A DNA stretch of 64,000 bases from Larus michahellis (lineage: Eukaryota > Chordata > Aves > Charadriiformes > Laridae), in contig NC_133930.1 in NCBI RefSeq assembly GCF_964199755.1, forward strand, positions 31,053,071-31,117,070. The letters run 5' to 3'. Shown here piece after piece: positions 1 to 12,742 of the stretch. Position numbers and translations under genes: made by a program. Position 1 is the stretch's first letter. The number at the start of each line of letters is the position of its first letter. The notes under the pieces were generated by a model, which was not told the origin of the DNA, did not search any database, and saw only the letters and a program-made list of their open reading frames with translations.

Positions 1-344
1 TACCTGTGCTAACAGAACAGAGTTTACATAGATATTAAGCAAATTTTTTTTTCCATTTTCAGATCTTTAAAGGATTTGATTTTAACCTTCATGAAAGGAT
101 AAGAGGCATAATCGTGATTCATAAATGCTAGACATCTAGGCCTATCATATTCTTTCTTCATCATAATCAAAGTTGAGATATTTAAACACAAAGTAACTCC
201 TATGGCATGCTGCACACCTAGAATTTATTTCTGACATTTATCTAAAAAGATGCCTTAGTCACCTGAACACTTCATCTACTAATTGGTATTCCATAAAGAG
301 TACTGTGATTGATTTATTTTTTTTTTTTTAAGAACTAGACTTAC

Positions 345-557
345 CTCTGGTTTTGGCCTGTAATACTCTCTTGCTTAAGTAAAGAAAAGCAATTGCTGCT
401 GTAATATAGTTCATGATGGTGCCAACACGGGCAGGATAAGCCAGGACAAATAAACCAAGTACATCAAAGAACACAACATTTCCATGTCGATACTCAAAAG
501 ATTTAGCCAGCTTATCTGACGTTGCTAGGTATTTTAGGACAGATAGAATATTGTCAC
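345..557 (-). CDS. ERMP1: ERMP1 coding exon 7 (last one in the window)
   Basis: This exon has 213 bases, acceptor TTAATAG and donor GTAAGT. It encodes [16 protein letters not shown], then [20 protein letters not shown], which starts the multi-membrane-spanning C-terminal half. The reading frame leaves in phase 1 towards exons beyond position 1. Confidence 0.95.
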
Positions 558-3500
558 CTATTAAAAAAAGCAGACACACAATGTAACTACATCAAGGTTG
601 ATGAATTAGTACACAGCATTCTTTTAAGTGTTCTTAAAAATAAAGCTGTATTGAAATATCCTCAAGAAAGATGTGAATATACAACTGATTATTCTGAAAT
701 AGGTATTTGATAGTATGCACAGCATAGTATTTTCATGAGTTAATCTAGACAGCTGTCACTAAAATAAGTATACGTGGTAAGCTTCATGTTTTTAAATGCT
801 GTTGCAATGAAGGGAGTAGTCAAGCTTTCAGCCCATCTTCAGGTCTGATATTAAAGCATTGGACTTCAAGGCTAACCCATAGAAGAGTTTAGAATTTCCT
901 AATCTTCCTTCTCTTCTCCTTGCCAGTAGTAACCTCTCCATGTTTCAGTGACTGTGAATTACCTGCCTTTCTTTCCCTAGATGACTGTAAGGTAAACTTC
1001 CTTTGTAGCCTACAGGTACTGACCACTTCTTTTCTTTCACACAGTGCAGCCAAAAACAATTGTTCTGAACTTTCATTTTGCTTTTACTTGACCTGTAAAA
1101 GTGCTTACTGGCTGAAAAGTTTTGTCTTTATTTTTTTTTTTTAGCTGTGATACATTTAACAAGAGACCTTCTACATAACCACCGTGACCAGTAAAATCAC
1201 CTTTCCAACAGGAATTTATAGGTGTTACTTTCTGTCTTGCAACTGCACTGGTGCAAGAAAGTGTTTAAAACTTATTCATGCTGGTTATCTAAGCTGGCTT
1301 CTGTACAAGCTTAAAGAGGGAAATGGTCAAAATCCTGGAGATGTTTAGAATCATGTTAGTTTTTCCTGGTAAACTAAAGGTCTTATTGTAATTTTCCTTA
1401 CTGCAGCCTGTCAAATAGCCTGCTCTGAGCAGAAACTGTTAGTAGAAAATAAATCCTGTTTATCCACAGCCTGTGTGCCACCATGTAAGTTTGAGTGGGA
1501 TCCATTCTGAAAGAAAAGCCTCTGTTGGCAGACCAGTCTCTGTGCCACCAACCTAACCATAAGCTTCTCATGATGCACGCTAATCAGTAAGAGGGCTTAC
1601 TGAGAGAAAAGGAACCCAGAAGGCTGAACAATCATGTATAAATGGCTAGATTATAACCTTAATTGGATTCCACAGTTACTTTCAAATCAACATCACTGGA
1701 TAGTGATAAAGTTTATCTTCCCAAGTTAACCAAACATATTTCCTTTGTATTTCAAAGACATGCATTGAGTAAATTCTTTGTTCTTTAGAACATGTCTAGC
1801 AGTTCTAAATTTGTACTTAAAATGATGAATTTCTTGCAATGGGCAGTCTTAACAGCAAAATAAAAAGCAGCTACAACACTTTAGCAAATCTTTCGTAAAT
1901 AACTGAATTCTTGAAACACCAACCTGCTCTCTGAATGGAATCTGTTAAAATTCTGTCTGATGTGTCGTATTTTGTATGATAAATGTAGCCATTTTCAATG
2001 AAAGCCAAATCTATTCCTAGAGAGAGAGAAAAAGCACGTTTGAAATTATGTAAACCTCAAAACAAACATGTGAAAGCCTCAGATATATATCACACAAAAA
2101 TTTGTTCTTCTTTATAGCCCACTCATCATCCTTAAAGATGAACAAAATAGCCTGCTCTGTAGATGGAAGGCTGAGATTCCGTGTGTATTTAAAAAAAAGA
2201 ACACTTTTAAAACATTTTAAAATAACCATCTTTTCTAATGTATTGATTTGCATGACATCTGTAAACAAACCAATCTCTACTGGAGAAATACATTAAAATT
2301 CTTAATAGTCTCAGCTTCAGAAAAGATGTACAAGGTGCTTTCCAAACACTTACCATTAAAACATCCGTAGAGATCCATGCTGAAAAGTAATAAAAAGCAC
2401 CACTGTGGAACTACAGAAACAGCCTCTCAAAATACCAGGTGTGTTCTTTTTACTTCCAATTTATGAACAGCTTTTCAAAGAGCCAATTTGAAAACTCTTA
2501 ATTTAATAGCCCAAATAATTTGTAAAAATAAAGTAAAAATATTTACAAACAAAAAAAGGTTTTCTGCAAAATCTATTACACATTTGGTGTATCCCTAACA
2601 CCTCACCCCCCAGCTGTATATGCAAAAAGCTGCTGTCTGCAATCTGAATCCTCACAATTTTGCAGAGGTTTCACAAATCAGACCTCAATTCTACCAGTTG
2701 ACAAAGAGGAACAAACTAGTTCTTTAACTCAATTACTTCATTTCTATTCGTTTAGAAAAACAGAGGTCAGTGAGAATTTATTTACCATTTATGATCCAGG
2801 TACAATTCTGAACAAAGAAAGAACACATTGTACAAAATCAGCTACTTTATTTTCAGGCCAGAAGCATACTTTAGAACAGTTCAGAATATGCCAACACCTT
2901 TTGCTCTAGGCATCAATTCAGAAAGATCACTTGTCTTGAAAGCGATTCCAATGACAACCTCTGCCAGACAGCAACGATTTTACAGAAGTTTAGATTCCCT
3001 TGAGTTGTGTTTGCATTGTGTGTTCCACATTTTTTCCTCAGTGGTCATTCTCTGCAGAATGGACAGCAAACTGTAAACAGATTAGCAAAACCAAAACCTG
3101 CTGTCTTGTGCTTGATTATGGAAAAAAAAGAAGTAATAAAAATGCATTAATTACTATGTCACAATCTTAAAAAAGATTCTTTTGGTTTACCCATTAGGTG
3201 CAGAGATTTAACCCCTGCAACCAGGTTGTTAGCATGATTACCAAAATGTTTCAAACCAAAATATTTCATTTTGGAGTGTCTTCCTGATTTCCAGGAAACT
3301 TTTCTACCATTTAGTTTCTTCCTGGAAAACAGAAGTCTCCAAAAAACTTCCCTAATGACCTATACGACAAACCAAATCTAAAGGCTCTTGCCTTAGAAAA
3401 AAAGCAGGAAAACTTGCTCCCAAACTGAAAGACAAACCAAATTTGAGGACCCTCACATAGTCAACTGCAGAACAGTCTCCTTGTTACAAACTTAAGACAA

Positions 3501-6500
3501 ATGATTCCATAATGTGCATTGGCATGTCATCTGGTAACATACCTGGAACATTGCCAAAGTCCCTGTATATTCGGAAGTCTGTATCTGCTGGGATAATACC
3601 ACTCTGAAATATTTCCTGCGCCACCACAGAGGCAAAGGGATGTTGGGCTGCAACTACATATGCTTGTACCAACCAAGGATTCTCAGGTCCTAATAAAAGA
3701 TGAGCAGAAAGTTCACAAAAAATACTTTTTGAACTTCAGTGAGGATATGTACCTTTATCATAACAAATAAATACGCAAAGGAACTCACTAGAGTTTTAAC
3801 GCTGTTGCCCCACAGGGTATATACTAAGTGCATCTGTGTTGGCTGAATGACTCACACTTGAGAGAACGAATTAGTTACACTTGGGGGAAAAAAAACCCCA
3901 ACACTGATGTCTTGAGTATTCAGTGGCAGAGTAGATAAGCCACCTCCCAAAAAAGACCCAGCACTACTGAAGAAGTCACAACCTTTAGCAGAATTTCCAA
4001 TTTATCATCTATGTATCACACCTCAAAATTGTTGTTTAGGTAAAAGTCTCTCCACTAAAAGCATTTGATGCAAGCAAACAATTACGCAGCTCCATCAGTA
4101 GAAGGAATTCTGCAGTCCAACTAGGATGGAGCAGAAGTTTAACGGTAGTCTACAAAGCACAGAAGTTTTGCTGCTTCCTGAGCAGCACACGGAGTTCTAA
4201 TGCCACCATCTCCCTGCAAAGATTTTGAAAGAACTGCTGTGAAAATTAACTCAAGCATATGAAAGTATGAGTATGCAAGGTATACAAGATCTCCAAATCT
4301 GGTTTTCTCCTTATTACCTTGACGTAAAAGGGAAATGCAACTTCTGTAATCCTGTTCTAGACAGGCTTCCCACCTATGAGGCAACTTCTATGGCAGTGCT
4401 TTAGCCTCCATGTATCTAAAGATGGAGAGCAGCTTATTTGCTGCACAGGGTTGGGAAAGAGACATAGAGGTTCTCCTGTCTTTTGCATACGAGTCACGTT
4501 GAATACTCCTTTGAGTCTACATTGTTTATTATCAAATTATCCAAGAGTAGAAACTGGACACAGTGCAAGCTCATACCTGTTTGAAAAACAAGTTCTTTTC
4601 CTCCTACACCTGCTGCCTCCAGGTTAATAAAAGCTCTAATTGACTTGGCCCACTCATGTTGTGTAATGAAGCCGTGACTAGCCTTGATGGGAAAACAAAA
4701 AAAAAAAAAAAATAGGTCATAACTCAAGATTGGACAAGGCAGCCAAATCACTTAGAACACAAACAGATGCAGAAAATCCAAGTCTTCTAATTAAATTAAT
4801 ATGGACAGTATTCTTAATCTAAACATATTTTTCCCTTTGAAATCTAATACATTTTACTCAGAATGCTAAGACTGGCTTTCACTAATACTTCAACAGATTA
4901 AATACAAGCCATATATGCAGTTACTCTTTGTCAGTCTTAATACACAGCTTTGATGTATATTTTATAATTCTGGCACATTCTCACCTGCAAAATATTTTCT
5001 TCTGCACCATTAAATAAGAATATGACAGCATGATGCAGGGGCTCTGATGATTTTGAAAGTGTGTTAAGTATTTCAAGCATCACTGCACAGCTAACAGCAT
5101 CATCACTGGCACCTTAAAATAATCAGCAGAATAGCATGACTTAACAACAAACACACAGAATTGCAACAAAGACCAGAGAAGAAAAAAGCTTTATGCTACC
5201 TCAGCCACTTAATCTAACTGAAGTACAACTATGTCAGGCTTTAGTATATTTTCTGCTACAGCTTGTACCCTGTGCCTATACTAGTTAAAAGAAACATCAG
5301 AAAGAAAAATAATGTTCAGAAGTTGAGCATGTGAAGTACAAGGTACCAGATCCAACACTACTGTTCGAGAAAAGTAGACTAACCAGGTTACTAAGCAAGC
5401 AAAGTGATCATTGCCTATTTTTCTAAGAACAATACAAATAAACAAGGACATAATTTTCACTTACATCTTACTCAAATTTTTAAAAATAAACATTCCCACA
5501 TAAGTCACCCTATTACAATGCATCTGAGTAAGTGGATAAAAGCTCCAAGTAACATAAGGTCAGATTGCAAAATAAAGCAAAGGAGGCACCAGAATTCACA
5601 CCTTTAAAACATTTTTAAAATGAAAGTATACATTATAATACAGAATATTCATGATCAGATGCTTTCCACCACCCTTCTTTCTTCACAGAAAACCCGTTTT
5701 GCTCTGAGCTCAGTAGAGTGTTCTCCGAGATCCTTATCCAGCACTGTTCTAGACTTACTCTCACTTCCTCACATCTCCTTCTACGCCCTGCCAGTTTTCT
5801 ATCTGGATTAAGCCTCCACCTTTTAGCCAAGGTCTCCCATTGCCCCATTTCCCCCACTTTGGTGCAAGCTGCAGCACCTCCCTACCCCACGCTAATCAAT
5901 AAAATTTGGGAGCAGAGAAATTTAACCTCATTTCTTTAGGCCTGGGTTGCATATATGATGCCAACATGCACTGAGATGACAGCAATAGTGTGCTCGGCCT
6001 TGGTGTGCTATTAGGGCAGACTCATTAGCTCTTAACACTGTTTAATTTACACATAAAAAAGCAGCTTTTCCAAAGCTTGTAACTTGGCAAAATTTAAACT
6101 TACCTGCTCCATCCGTGAAAAGGGCACATTCCTGATACAAACACAAATCTCAGCCTAAATTTTAACCTTAGCTTATTGTATGGAAGTACTTCAGAACCAC
6201 AGAATAGTTTGGGTTGGCAGGGACCTTTAAAGGTCATCTAGTCCAACCTCCACTGCAATGGGAATAAATAAATAAATAAAACTAAAATCTTTCCAGTACA
6301 CTCTTCTGTAACGTATTTCTCAAAAATTAATGCCTTGTTCTGTCAAAAGCTTCCCCAAAAGCCCCCCAAAACTATTCAGTTCAAAGCCCTGACTATATTG
6401 CTACCCAAATTTACCAGTAGTCTACTCTTCACCCCACTGAATTATTTTATCTAACCTGTGCTGTGTTGAAAACTCAGCAATGATTACAGCTTTCAGCAGG

Positions 6501-9500
6501 ATTAATCACTTATCTGCCTCACTGTGAAGCTAAGAAAAATAAAAGTTATTGATTTCAACAGACATACAGATTTACATCTGATTAAAGCAGCCGTGTAGCC
6601 ATAGACTATGACAGAAGCTCACAGAGAAAGTACCATCCTCAAATACTTCATATACAACAAAACTGACGGTAGGTTAAAAGCTTTTATGGCAAACACCAGT
6701 AACCTAAGAAAGCTGTGTTATCAGCTGCATCTGTGATGATCATTTCAAGGATGTTTCTGCCTTCAAGTTGATTAGAAAAGAATCAAATAGGCCATATAAA
6801 CTGAAAACTAGTACTGTTAGAACAAGACACATGTTTTAGGAGTTCACAGCTTGTGTTCTTCCTTCACACGGAACTCAAGCTTTCTAATGTTGAAGCTGTA
6901 ATGGTTTACTGAGTTTTGCTTTACTCATCCCGTAGGCATAAGCATCAACAGCAGATTATGTTTTACTATCTAATTTTCAAATATATTACTCATTGATCAC
7001 TGAGTTCTGCTGATTCTGGTTAAATAACACCTTTTGGGAAATGAAAAAAAGCTGTAAGCAAGTAAGTTGCAGAAATACAGGAGAACAGAAAAGAAAAGGT
7101 TCTTGCTTAGGTTTTGGGCAAGTTTCACACAAAGAAAAGACAGAGCAGTTTCTCACTGCTGCAGTAAAGGGCTAGGCTGCTTTGTGATTAAGGGCAAGCA
7201 TACAGGCCGACTTCTAGCTCCTCCACAGATTTCTGTACAATCCTACACAAATCACTAATATTTGCTGGCACCTCTATGCAAGGTTGGTGAAATATTTTAC
7301 TGTCTGAGTAACTGTAAATAAAGTAATTGATGCAGACACAATCCTGCATTACAGTCCATAGAAGCAAACATACAATTTACACAGGGCATTAATTTAAAGA
7401 CGGTTTTCCATAATCATTGTATTATGCTTGTGAAGTAGTCTTTCTAAGTCTAGGCAGCCATATTTAGAATATACAGTAATTAGCATCTCTGCAGCTCCTA
7501 AATCACAAAGCATGTATAATAATCCTGCAGTTATTAAGCTTAATTTGGAAACTCATCTTGCCTAAGTATGATTAGGGAGAAAGAGAAGTTCTGTATACTA
7601 TTTGTCTACAGAAAAAAGGCACAGAGTATGGCAAGTGCTTTGTTTCTCCAGCTAATACTCAACTGTTTTCTCAATAATGAAGACTATTTGCGTGTGCTGA
7701 AGAACTCAAGGTTTACTCCCTAAAATAAGCTATTGTGTGGGGTGTAAATGAAGAAATTTCAGTAAAAGCTGCGCTGTTGGTAACTGAAGTCTGTAGGTAT
7801 TTTTCAACTGCAGTAATAGGCACACACCTGTGGCTGAGTGTTACAACAGATGTTTTCATGTGCTTTTCAGTTCCCTACCTTCTTGGCACTGTTAAAACCA
7901 TGTATTTACGTAGCTGTTTACACCCCTGCAGCAATAATAATTTCAAATTATTAGATTTATAAAAATGCAGAGGGACAAGAACAAAAGAGTATGCAATAAT
8001 GACAGTGAAAAGTAGCAGCAAGAGAGATGTACACACTACCAATGTAGCAGTACCTTAATCTTTGACAGCTACAGTCTTTTGAGACAGAAGATTTGAATGC
8101 AGAAAAAAAATAATATTGGCATAGCTTAAGGATATCACCCTAAAAACTTGAAATAAAGTACAATACCAGCAAAGGGAAGGGAAAACACAGGCTGATTGGG
8201 GGGGGTGGGAACAGTCTCTAGCACAAAGCATCCCGAGAAAGAAAAGTACAGAAGTACGGAAAGACCTGAACAACAGGTAGAAGCAGCACATGAACTACAT
8301 GCATAAGCAGCAAATTACAAGAAAGGCAGATATAACCACACTTTCTAGAAATCTAAATATAGTATCTGCAATTTGCTGCCTACCAGAAAGCGAGAGTGAA
8401 ATCCTGACTTTAACAGGACCAACCTGTCACTCTAAATACTGAATCTCACTGAAATCAAGCAGACTAGTTGACACATACAGTATTCTAGCATGTGGCTGGC
8501 TATAAGGATGTTTGGTGTGAGAAGACAGCAAGCCAAGTTCTGTGACCCACGTAATAAATAGAAACGCAGAATGAACATGTGGACCTACCCGGGGTATTTG
8601 GTACGGAATCAAAGTGACAATTGGATAACACTGCATGCTCAGCTCCATTTCGGGGTTCCAGCTTCACTATGACATTGGTTATGTTTGCATAGTAACTAGT
8701 AAAGCCTCCTAAAAAGTCAATGCTGAAGGAGCCTGTGGGCCTCTGTATGTCTACAGATAACTTGTGAGCATCTGTGCTTTCTCTTTCTATCGCCCTAATT
8801 TGTTCTAGGAGGTAGTTAACTGCAAGAACTTCATTTTCTGGACTTCCAACTGTTCTGGGCCCAATTGCTGTTATGTTGTCAAGATAGCCCCTGTAAGAGA
8901 TAAATTACACATTCAGCATCAACACGTTTAACATTTAGTATGTAACTTATCCAGAACTGTAACGTTTTTGTACATTGTTCTATTTCGAAACTTACGTTAA
9001 GTGGAAGAGACAAAAGCCAATTAGACAGTAACTACAGTCAAGATGACAAAGACTATTACGGTAATGGGTATATAGTACTGATCTTTACTCAGGGCACCTC
9101 CTCCTATCTAGCAAGATATTAAACCAAACTACTGTTTCTCTGTTTTGAACATATCAATTCAAAATGAAATGAAAGCGCGGAGAAGCTAAAGATTTTACCT
9201 TCAGCAAGGTCCTCCATACGCACACACGCTCTTCCCTGAATGTCCGAATAAGGACGCTCTTAGCAAGATTTACACCAATTAAAAAATTCTCTAAGAAATT
9301 TTCCCGGACACTTTACAATACTACGAGAATTAAACTGTGGAGAGTGCAGCGCTTCATCAGCCCAAACCAGCACCTTTAAGAGGTGGCGAATACGAGAGCG
9401 GGAGCCCTGACAGTGATTTCACCCACTTCCTGCAGCCGCCGGCGCCAGCTCTGAGCTCCTGCCGGGGCAGGGGAGGACACCAGCGTTCCGCAAAGGACAG

Positions 9501-10062
9501 TAACCCGACGACTGACGGCAGCGGCCTCCTCGTCCTCTGGCCGGCCGGCGGGACCCCCAGGGCGCACTCCCGCTGCGCCCACACGGCCTGCGGGGCCCGG
9601 CCGCCGCTGCGCCGCCAGCACCCCCCCCACCCGCCCCGGCGGAAAGCCAAGGGCAGCCGGGGTAACGCCGGACGGACTCTGGCCCCGACACGGGGAAGTC
9701 CCACGGCTCCCCACCGCCCGCCCCGGCGAGGAGGGGCAGCCCGCCCCGCTGTACCTGGCGCGGGGGGCGCTGAAGTCACGGGGCCCGGCGGGGGAGGGCC
9801 GGCTGAGCAGCTGCCGGTGCGAGAGCTCCACCAGCGCCCGCAGCCCCAGCAGGTACAGCAGCACCAGCGGCGCCCCCCGGCCCTCGGACAGCGGCAGCAC
9901 CGGCCGCCGCCGCGGCCCGCCACGCTTCTTGCCGCCCGTGTCGCCGCCGCCATCGTCCTCCTCCCCCTCCTCCTCCCGCGGCGGCGGGTGGTCCCGGTCG
10001 CGGTGGCCGCCGGTGGCGCGGAGCCGCCACACAGGTGGCGCCGCCGCCGCGCTCCGCTCCAT
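345..10062 (-). CDS. ERMP1: ERMP1 (endoplasmic reticulum metallopeptidase 1), 5' seven coding exons, gene continues off the left edge
   Basis: ERMP1 is a multi-pass ER membrane protein with a luminal zinc peptidase domain of family M28; it is also called Felix-ina (FXNA) and is linked to ovarian follicle organisation in rat. Joining 10062-9755, 8890-8589, 5112-4985, 4682-4577, 3689-3543, 2016-1924 and 557-345 gives an open frame of about 432 residues with GT-AG junctions and matching phases. Visible features are an acidic and basic N-terminal cytosolic tail, a first membrane segment at about residues 64-82, and then the M28 domain with all expected metal and catalytic motifs: HFDS (His195, Asp197), SDDA (207-208), GAEEN (Glu241-Glu242), DTDF (317-320) and YHTKYDT (His344). 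A second hydrophobic stretch starts in the last visible exon. Human ERMP1 is 904 residues, so about half the protein, the C-terminal membrane and luminal part, lies outside the window. The start at 10062 is the first ATG; an in-frame GTG 18 bases upstream is unlikely to be used. Confidence 0.96.
558..1923 (-). other. ERMP1 intron 6
   Basis: AT-rich sequence with short homopolymer runs lies between exons 7 and 6. No conserved reading frame or repeat family was recognised. The neighbouring introns at 2017-3542 and 3690-4576 are similar and also appear empty. Confidence 0.75.
1924..2016 (-). CDS. ERMP1: ERMP1 coding exon 6
   Basis: This exon has 93 bases, acceptor CTCTAG and donor GTTGGT. It encodes [19 protein letters not shown], which carries the last zinc-ligand His, then a short helix ending SIQRAG. 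It enters and leaves in phase 1. Confidence 0.95.
3543..3689 (-). CDS. ERMP1: ERMP1 coding exon 5
   Basis: This exon has 147 bases, acceptor TTATTAG and donor GTATGT. It encodes [20 protein letters not shown] and the [14 protein letters not shown] motif that supplies a metal-ligand Asp. It enters and leaves in phase 1. Confidence 0.96.
4577..4682 (-). CDS. ERMP1: ERMP1 coding exon 4
   Basis: This exon has 106 bases and encodes [11 protein letters not shown] followed by [14 protein letters not shown], a strongly conserved part of the peptidase fold. The donor is GTATGA and the exon ends in phase 1. A run of 18 A on the plus strand sits just upstream of the acceptor and forms the polypyrimidine tract on the minus strand. 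Confidence 0.96.
4985..5112 (-). CDS. ERMP1: ERMP1 coding exon 3
   Basis: This exon has 128 bases, acceptor TTTTAAG and donor GTGAGA. It carries the bridging-Asp motif GASDDAVSC and the FLFNGAEEN motif, where the two Glu are the catalytic base and a zinc ligand in M28 enzymes. It ends in phase 0. Confidence 0.96.
5113..8588 (-). other. ERMP1 intron 2
   Basis: This is the largest ERMP1 intron in the window. It holds a truncated CR1 tail near 6.2 kb and otherwise AT-rich unique-looking sequence. A G-run near 8200 is a simple low-complexity patch. I see no further exon in it. Confidence 0.8.
6196..6280 (-). repeat. CR1 retroposon 3' end fragment with AATA-type tail
   Basis: Read on the minus strand, the stretch matches the familiar avian CR1 3' end (GGTTGGACTAGATGACC...GGTCCCTGCCAACCCAAAC...ATTCTGTG). 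It is 5'-truncated to about 65 bases and is followed by a short run of AATA units. It lies inside ERMP1 intron 2. Confidence 0.85.
8589..8890 (-). CDS. ERMP1: ERMP1 coding exon 2
   Basis: The acceptor TCTCTTACAG and donor GTAGGT flank 302 bases. The exon encodes the [15 protein letters not shown] block, the [13 protein letters not shown] block and the zinc-ligand motif [12 protein letters not shown]. All three are close to the remembered human protein. It enters in phase 2 and leaves in phase 1. Confidence 0.96.
8891..9754 (-). other. ERMP1 intron 1
   Basis: This short first intron runs from AT-rich sequence near exon 2 into the CpG island near exon 1. No other feature was recognised. Confidence 0.75.
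9755..10062 (-). CDS. ERMP1: ERMP1 coding exon 1
   Basis: It begins [10 protein letters not shown] and encodes a low-complexity Arg/Gly/Glu-rich cytosolic tail, then the signal-anchor-like segment [15 protein letters not shown]. The donor is GTACAG at 9754-9749 and the exon ends in phase 2. It lies wholly inside the CpG island. The ATG has G at +4 but C at -3, so the start context is moderate. Confidence 0.93.
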
Positions 10063-10192
10063 GGGCCCGGCTGCCAGCACGAGCTCCGCCGTGCAGAGGC
10101 GCGATACGGCAACGGACGAGGGTCAAAAAGCGGCGCCGCCCGGACCGATACGACCCGGCTCCCTCCGCGGCGGGGGGTGCGGCCACGGGGAG

Positions 10193-10200
10193 TCACGTGG
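10193..10200. promoter_or_regulatory. CACGTG E-box in the ERMP1 promoter
   Basis: TCACGTGG lies about 130 bases upstream of the ERMP1 ATG inside the CpG island. CACGTG is the core site for USF, MYC/MAX and the MITF/TFE family. Its place in a core promoter makes a functional role plausible, but it is inferred from sequence only. Confidence 0.45.
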
Positions 10201-12424
10201 GAAGGGGGCGGGGTCCCGTCACCGCCCGCCCCGGCCGTTGGGGACGGTTGGGGTCCGTTACTGGTGCTGGGCGCAGGTGGCGGTGGCTTTTCGCGTTGCA
10301 GGCCTCGGGCGTGCGCTCGGCCTCAAAAGCGATGCCGGGAAGCGGTGGGCGGCGGTTTGCCGGTGGAGGGCACCGGCCCGGTGGCGGTGGAGGCCTCTGT
10401 CCCGCCGCGGCGGCCGGGCGAGCGACGGCCTGACCCTGCGCCCGACCGGAGGTCGCCCCGCGCTTTGTGGGCGGTGTCGCCTCGCTGAGAGAGACGTTCG
10501 CATCCCTGAAATGTGATGGCTGTGCTCTGTGCACAGCTCGGCTGCTTTAGTAAATGTCTGTATTTTGGCTTAGTGAGTTTTCCCATTTGTTTCACTGCAC
10601 CCTCAGTACAGACAAGGTTATTGCTTACAATTTATGACTTGCAACTCCAGATAGTGCCAGTACATTTAAGACCCAGTAACATAGTTCTAGGCTGAGAGGT
10701 TTGTTTTCTGTTTCGTTCAATTTTTCTTCCTTCCTGCTTTTGTTCCACTTAGACCTGTGTTACCTCCCTCTTCACAAATAGACAAAAATACCCCCAGATT
10801 CGGTTCTCAGAAGTAAATTCTACATTAGAAACAGCTCTATTATGAAAAATTTGAATGTAAATGTTTTCTTAAAAATACCAGTCCAGTGAACTGCGTGCAA
10901 CACATATAACCAAAGCTAGTTAAATGCAAGCCCCCCCAAAATGTCATGGAATGGAAGCTGCCCTTTGAAATTGTCATATTAGTGATCTGTATGATAGTAA
11001 GGTAGTACTACTACGATACATGTGAAATGTATATTAGACAATGTGGTTTTAAATAAAGATGCGGCGAAATACTCAGTGTAGATTTGCATTTCTCCTTTGA
11101 AATTCCTAAGTAGGTCTTAAAAGTTGTATAAAGAAGTTAAACAAGAAATCAAGTATGGATTTTCATATTTTATTTTGATTTCATGTCTAATATCATCATT
11201 GCTAAAGTACTGGGGGCCACCACTCTGGAAAAACTCACCTAAGCAGCAGTTCCTCTCCAGCAACACATTTTGCTGCATTTCAATTCAACTATGTCAGAAC
11301 AGCCCTACATTATTGATCTAGAGTGTAATATACAATTTGAGAAAATAGGTGCTACACATCATTCATTTATTTTGGCTCTATGTTTACTTGAGAATTAGAA
11401 CTGTGAAAGAAATTCATTCTTTTCTTAATGACCTTTTTTCGTTCATTCTTTGGGCAACATTTGAACACTAAAAGCCTCTTAGTTAAGAAACAGACATGAC
11501 TATACTGATTTTCGTGACAGTCATGCGCTACAGGTCGGAACAATTTTTAATGTTTTGTCAATTCAAAATTCAGAAGTAATTTTCTGCTTTAGATCAGAAA
11601 GACTTCTGATGTTTGGAATACCGACAGCCCTTTTATCATCTGTTCTGAGCACTGCATTTGGGAGGGTACGGTGCAATGTGAATTAAGGTGGAAGTATAGT
11701 GCATACGTGTTTTGACATGACTGGAACATCAACAAATACAGTGCCCTTTACTGCTCTGTTAGTCTGGAATGACCAATTTAGGATAATTGGATTTAATTTC
11801 CAAACAAATGATTCAGCATAGATTCAGTTTGACTTTATGTCAAGAAGGGTGATGCTTAACCTACTATCTTGTAATCCACGCTACTTCACAACAGAGGGAA
11901 ATCCCTTGTTCCGTGAGCATGAATTATACTTGTAAACTATGTTTTAAGCAGAAAAAATGAAAATCCAGTCTCTCATCCACAGGGACTATGGGTCTGCTTT
12001 GTTTTCTAATTTAGTAGCAAAACCAAGGTAAATTATAGCAGGACAGCATGCTTGTTTAACAAACAGATACAAATATGAACCTTTTGCAGGTTAAGGCCAC
12101 TATCTATTTAGGGTAAGAGAACTAGAACACCATCTTCAGAAAATCATTTAGTTTTGATTAAAAATAAACCATGATGAAGAATCCATCAAATTGTAAATTG
12201 TTCCATAGGCATCTTTCCCATTCAAATGTGACTTATTTGTGGTACTAATTTCTTAGCTTCAGTTTTCCGTTTGTTGGATCCTCTTACATCATTGACTGAT
12301 AAACTGAAAATCCCTTTGTTACAAGATTTCTGGTCTGCTGTAGGTATTAATACATCATGATCAAGACTCCTCTGACATTCATCTTCAAGCTTGAGCCTTA
12401 TAAGCTGCTACTTTTCTCATCCCT

Positions 12425-12742
12425 TCATCCTCCTCCTAAATGAGCTCTAGTGATTTCCAGTTTTTCAGTAACTGTTCTGCATTGCTGAACCAAAAGAAGT
12501 AGTATTCCAACACCTACACCAGTGCCAAATACAAAGGTAAAATAATTGCTACCCTGCATGGAGGCAGAGCTGTTTGTTTGCTTTAACATAAGCACGATGC
12601 CACAGTTTTGAAGTGTCAGTTCTGTTGAACTGTTCTGGGAGTCTGTTTCTGTCACGACAGCATGTTCCAGCCATCCACTCAGTGTCGCACAGCTTCTCTG
12701 GCAGGCAGAATCTTCTGTACCAGCTTTCAGTGAAGCTGGGAC
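12425..12742 (-). other. Open frame with a single hydrophobic helix, status uncertain
   Basis: The frame is open for 105 codons between stops. It contains the N-glycosylation sequons NSS (twice), then a clear membrane-type stretch YFTFVFGTGVGVGILLLL followed by a short polar tail ending in a stop. This is the layout of the last exon of a type I membrane protein. I do not recognise the family, no conserved neighbouring exon was found, and chance is a real possibility. Confidence 0.2.

Larger units (their letters stand above)
9337..10500. promoter_or_regulatory. CpG island over the ERMP1 promoter and first exon
   Basis: The sequence changes abruptly from AT-rich to very GC-rich with dense CG dinucleotides. 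The island covers the ERMP1 first coding exon, its 5' UTR and about 440 bases upstream of the ATG. This is the usual form of a housekeeping promoter with dispersed initiation. The long open frames on both strands here are a by-product of the missing AT-rich stop codons. The island could also fire in the plus direction, but no plus-strand gene is recognisable next to it. Confidence 0.9.

Noticed and set aside
10062-10080. Longer ERMP1 start at 10080
   Set aside because: The codon there is GTG, not ATG. The first ATG is at 10062 and gives an N-terminus like other ERMP1 proteins.
9337-10488. 383-codon plus-strand open frame and several long minus-strand frames in the CpG island
   Set aside because: The frames follow from GC-rich composition, overlap the real ERMP1 first exon and have Arg/Pro/Gly-rich, non-protein-like content.
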